From assembly GCA_014706295.1 (NCBI GenBank), contig JACSVZ010000037.1, forward strand, positions 124,001 to 188,000: a stretch of 64,000 nt of DNA, written 5' to 3'. The translations under genes and the position numbers were made by a program. This DNA comes from Lycocorax pyrrhopterus obiensis (Eukaryota > Chordata > Aves > Passeriformes > Paradisaeidae). The notes under the pieces were generated by a model, which had not been told where the DNA came from, made no database searches, and saw only the letters and a list, made by a program, of their open reading frames with translations. This document shows, piece by piece, positions 60,237 through 64,000 of this stretch; positions within the stretch are counted from its first letter, which is position 1, and every line of letters starts with the position of its first letter.

Positions 60237-61050
60237 GAGAGTGGGACTCCTGCCTGGATAGTCAGGAGCTGGGGTCAAACTGTTTATACCTAGCAATGGA
60301 AATTAGAGGAAAAAGTTGAGCAAATGATGGAAGCTGCAGGCTCTGAACATGCCAGGTCCCAGCTAGACTGAAACTCATGTTCATTATAAATAGAGTGGCA
60401 TCAGCCTTTCCTATAGCAGGACTGCACTCCCCCTCCCTTCCCTCAGCACATTCCTGCCATTGAATTGAGTCCCCCTCTCCCAGTTAGTAAGCAATGATCA
60501 TGACTCCCATTCTGATGGTCCTGCCAGGAGCAGGCTCTGCAGTTTCATCTCCTCCTCTCAAGAGAGGCAAGATGTGGAAGATCCTTTAGGGCAAAGGGGA
60601 TATGAACTTAACCTTTACTCCTTAATTATTGTTTGAGAGTAAAGGTAGGTAGACCCTCCTTAAGGACTGGAAGTTCCTAGAGGAGAGGAAATTTGTAGCG
60701 TCCAGGTGGAATCAAAGATGGGAAATGGATCAGCAGGAAGCTGCCTGCCTAGGTGAGAGAGGACCCTCTGGAAGACCTCTTGCTCTCTCCCTTTTTCACT
60801 GCTACAGACATACTCCCTAGCTGTTACACACTACCACTTCCTACCTGTCATCTTTGGGACCATCCAATCCCACTCCATCCTTCCTTCCTTCCTTTCTTGC
60901 TTTCAGAGAACCACCTGGTTTCTGCAAGGACGTGGCAAGACATCCCAGCCTGTAGCTCTCACTCATTTAGCTATCCTGCCAGGTCTGTTATTTTTAAGGA
61001 TTATTTTTAGGAGCTTTCTGGGGAAGTGATAGTTTTCCTAGTGAGCCAAA

Positions 61051-61056
61051 AATAAA
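61051..61056 (+). other. DRAXIN: Candidate proximal DRAXIN polyadenylation signal
   Basis: AATAAA followed by GTTTTT, about 815 bp after the stop codon. Confidence 0.5.
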
Positions 61057-61140
61057 GTTTTTGGTAACAGGAGATAGGGACAGGCTGTTCCATTGTAGTA
61101 AATCCTGTGACATGTTGCATGTGTGTTTCCATGATATGTA

Positions 61141-61146
61141 AATAAA
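61141..61146 (+). other. DRAXIN: Candidate distal DRAXIN polyadenylation signal
   Basis: A second AATAAA lies 90 bp after the first. The following sequence (GATATCCTTTGTGCAACTCT, then CTTTTTTG) is T/GT-rich as expected past a cleavage site. Two signals suggest tandem 3' ends. Confidence 0.5.
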
Positions 61147-61199
61147 GATATGATGGATATCCTTTGTGCAACTCTTCTGCTTTTTTGACTGCACCCAAG

Positions 61200-64000
61200 G
61201 ATGGGGAGGAGCCAGAAAAGTCTATAAGGAAGCTGGCCAGCAGGTAACACTGATGACTTGAGGTGATCACACAGAACAATTGTGCCACTGGTAGAAAAAT
61301 TTCTCTGCCCAAGGTTGCCTGTATTCTCGCTCAAATTGCAGATAACAGTTTCTGCCTGGTGTAGCCAGCCAGATGTTTCAAACTTCTTTATATTAATGCT
61401 TAATTACTGGCTTCAGTGATATATTGGAGCAACGAAGGCTACCTGTGTTAACCTGGGTAGTGGTAGCTGGGGAAGATGTTCTTTGCTACTGCTAACACCC
61501 CAATACCCTGACTTCTGCGGGGAGGCAACTATGAAGCTTTTTATATCCAAGAGCCTGGAGATGCATAGTACTTTCTGTAGGAATAGAAATACTAATCGTG
61601 GTGCTGTGGGCAGAATCCTCTTTACATAGCTTCCCTAAACCCCCTGTGTTCCATTTAGTTAGTCAAACCTCCATTTTGCAATCCTATTTATGCTGTGGTG
61701 CCACTTTGCATTGTGTATTCACTCAAAGACTGTGAGCATTATACTTTACATTTCTAATATAATGAGTGCAGTCATGGCCACAGAGAGATGCTGTGAATAC
61801 AGCGTCACTTCTGACCTGCACACACTTGCACTGCTAAAGGAGGAATTTGTATAGGAGCATTTAGGCAAAACCTACCACAGGGTTGGATGTAGATGTTTAG
61901 GTTTCTGTTTACAGCATGACAGTCTTAGCCCAAAAGACAGAAGTAAAGAAAGGTGTTTTGCCTTCAGCTTGATGCCACAACAGCAAGGATTCAATTTGTT
62001 AACCCAGGGAGAGCAATGCAGCCCCTCCTTCAGCCCAGATGCAGAATAGTGGGTGGTGCTGCCAGTGCTATTGTCAGTGGAAGCATAAAGGGAAAAAAGG
62101 CTCCTAATTGATCATATTCAATTGCAGAGCTCTCAGCCTCTGGTCTGTGTGACATTGATGAGAACCACATGCACAGGCACTATCAAAAGCAGCTTTGATA
62201 TCACACTGCTTTTTAGTGTAGGAGCCAAGATCTGGGGGGAACAGTGCAACTTTTGAAAGCAAGCAGGAAATTTTGCAGGGGTCTTTATCCTTGGTGATGC
62301 AGGTATTCCTTGCCCCTTACACTACATATGGGATCCTTGTAGGATCATGTTTGAGGCAAGACTTTGTTGCAAATCATGTGAAATACAAGCAAGTCTGAAT
62401 TTTGTCAGAGCTTTTAGACTCTAAAAAGAGACTTACTCCTTCAGCTTGTGCTTTTTCAGCCTTAAGTCTGCTATTAACTCTGAATATAAAGAACAGATTA
62501 TTCTTAATTGGTGGGATTAGTTAAATTAGTTAAGGTCAGTGAAAATTCAGTTAACTATTATCAGTCAAGTCAGGGATTACTGGATTGATTGCTCACATTG
62601 GAATTTCAGAAAGAGAGCCAGTGACCAAGTGTCATTCCTGCTTAATCAAGCTGTGGTGTTGCAGAGGTGGAGCAGAAAAGGTGAGCAGTGGTACAGGCAC
62701 ATTGCTGCATAGCCACAGCAGCGTGAAAAGAATCAGCCTGAATTGTGGATCAGCCAGATCAACTACTGACTTCACAATTGCAGTGCAAAGGAAAGCTGTT
62801 GAGTAAATAACGTGCAAAGGTGTGGAATGCAAGAACAGCCTGTGATATAAAACCCCAGGGCAACATTTGTACAACAAGTCCAACCCACTTGTGAGCACAG
62901 CAAAGCTTTTTAGTGCCGCTCTGTGCTGTGTCAAAGGCAGGACAGCAGCTGCAGAGCATCACCATCACTGGGTTACTTTTAGCAGCTTTCCCCTTCCTTC
63001 CCAGTATCTTGTAGTCACAGTGCAGTCAGTGACAGTTTTGCCTTTAGGGGCATTAGGTCTAATGAGAGAGATACAAATGTCAAGCAAGACTTGATTTATA
63101 GGTTCTTCTCAACTGATTGTTTAAGAAACTCAAATTAAGAATTCACACAAGCTCAGCTTCTCTGCTGCCCCCAGAGAATTTAAGTCAGAGCTCTTGCAAG
63201 ATTGTCTATTGTCTTGAAAGGACTTTGGACCAGGCCCAAACCAGCCATAGCAGGGTTCTGTGCAATAATTTCTAAAGTTAATTGCAGGGCACGCATGCAA
63301 GAAAGGTGAGCGACAAAATACCACCCAAAGTCCTGTTCTACAGCTACTGCTGTTAGTAACCTCCGAGAGTCCAAGGGTTATGCATCACTTTAAACTGCTT
63401 CTCCAAGGGTGAGAATCATTAAACATGGAAAAGAGAGAACAGCATGCTGATTTGACATAATCATTTCAGCAGCTGCCTGCTCTGCAAATGCTGTTGAATC
63501 TCAGGGATGTTGCTGGTAGTTGCCAAAATTATGACTGCAAGAGAGACAAGGAGTGGAAGCACAAATTAAAACACTTGGGAATCATTCTGTCTCAGGTCTG
63601 TAATAGTCTGCATTCATTTTCGCTTGGAGGTGTTTTATTGAAACCGTCTCTCTTCCCTCCCTCCCCCAGTAATTACCCTGTTGTAAATCCACAGTGTGTG
63701 AAAGTGCTTCAATTTCAAACCCATGCTATACCGAATTGTTCACATCCATGCCAGTCATTCTCTGCTACATAAAGCCTGGAAGAAACATTGCTTTCATATT
63801 TTTTATCAGAAAAAAACCCGAGGGCTGTTGTTTTCTTGGAATGTTCTGAGTAAGCACATGTACTCCATAAAACCACTTCTGGTGTGTCAGTTCATTTTCT
63901 AGAGTGTCAGTGAATCTTGAAGAGTAGTCTCTTAATGTTATCTCAAAGCTTTAGTTAGATTTTAGAAAATCAGAGGAGCAGCTTGTTGCTGCTGAGATTG
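61200..64000. other. Non-genic sequence downstream of DRAXIN
   Basis: No exon, RNA gene or repeat family recognised. An AT-rich patch at about 62440-62590 has TTAATTGG and repeated TTAGTTAA-type words. By synteny AGTRAP would be expected beyond the window edge, and none of its sequence was recognised here. Confidence 0.5.

Noticed and set aside
61200..64000. First exons of AGTRAP
   Set aside because: Expected next by synteny, but no matching translated sequence was found before the window ends.

Overview
The window is nuclear DNA from a bird, most likely a songbird (passerine). CR1 LINE fragments, avian-type LTRs with 5-bp target duplications and vertebrate intron/exon structure point to a bird. 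A tRNA-Ile-derived SINE with a CR1 tail at about 27.5 kb resembles the zebra finch TguSINE1 family and suggests a songbird. The gene order FBXO2 - FBXO6/44 - MAD2L2 - DRAXIN matches human 1p36.22, which corresponds to chicken microchromosome 21.

Layout. Positions 1-31.2 kb hold no gene I can support. This looks like the gene-poor interval that in human separates DISP3 from FBXO2. It contains an old ERV LTR fragment (about 0.76-1.14 kb), a 1,144-bp solo LTR (8,626-9,769), a 524-bp solo LTR (10,692-11,215), a CR1 3' piece (about 11.7-12.1 kb), a 1.7-kb CR1 with a broken reverse transcriptase (about 18.0-19.7 kb), the SINE, and AT-rich patches that could be cis-regulatory. Positions 31.2-61.2 kb form a compact block of four genes arranged as two divergent pairs: FBXO2 (-) and FBXO6/44 (+) around a CpG island at about 35.6-36.3 kb, then MAD2L2 (-) and DRAXIN (+) around a CpG island at about 46.2-48.0 kb. 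From 61.2 kb to the end is non-genic sequence before the next syntenic gene (AGTRAP expected, not reached).

Biology. FBXO2 and FBXO6/44 are substrate receptors of SCF ubiquitin ligases with a glycan-binding FBA domain, used in glycoprotein quality control. MAD2L2 (REV7) is the HORMA adaptor of translesion polymerase zeta and of shieldin. DRAXIN is a secreted axon-guidance protein and Wnt antagonist with a ten-cysteine C-terminal domain. All four reading frames could be assembled exon by exon with consensus splice sites and no break.

Most interesting signal: two divergent copies of one LTR family, one at 8.6-9.8 kb and one inside the last DRAXIN intron at 57.1-58.2 kb, share a CpG-rich 112-bp block with one mismatch while flanking LTR sequence has drifted far apart. 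Each block carries two same-strand CTCF-like motifs 58 bp apart. The two copies bracket the whole four-gene cluster.
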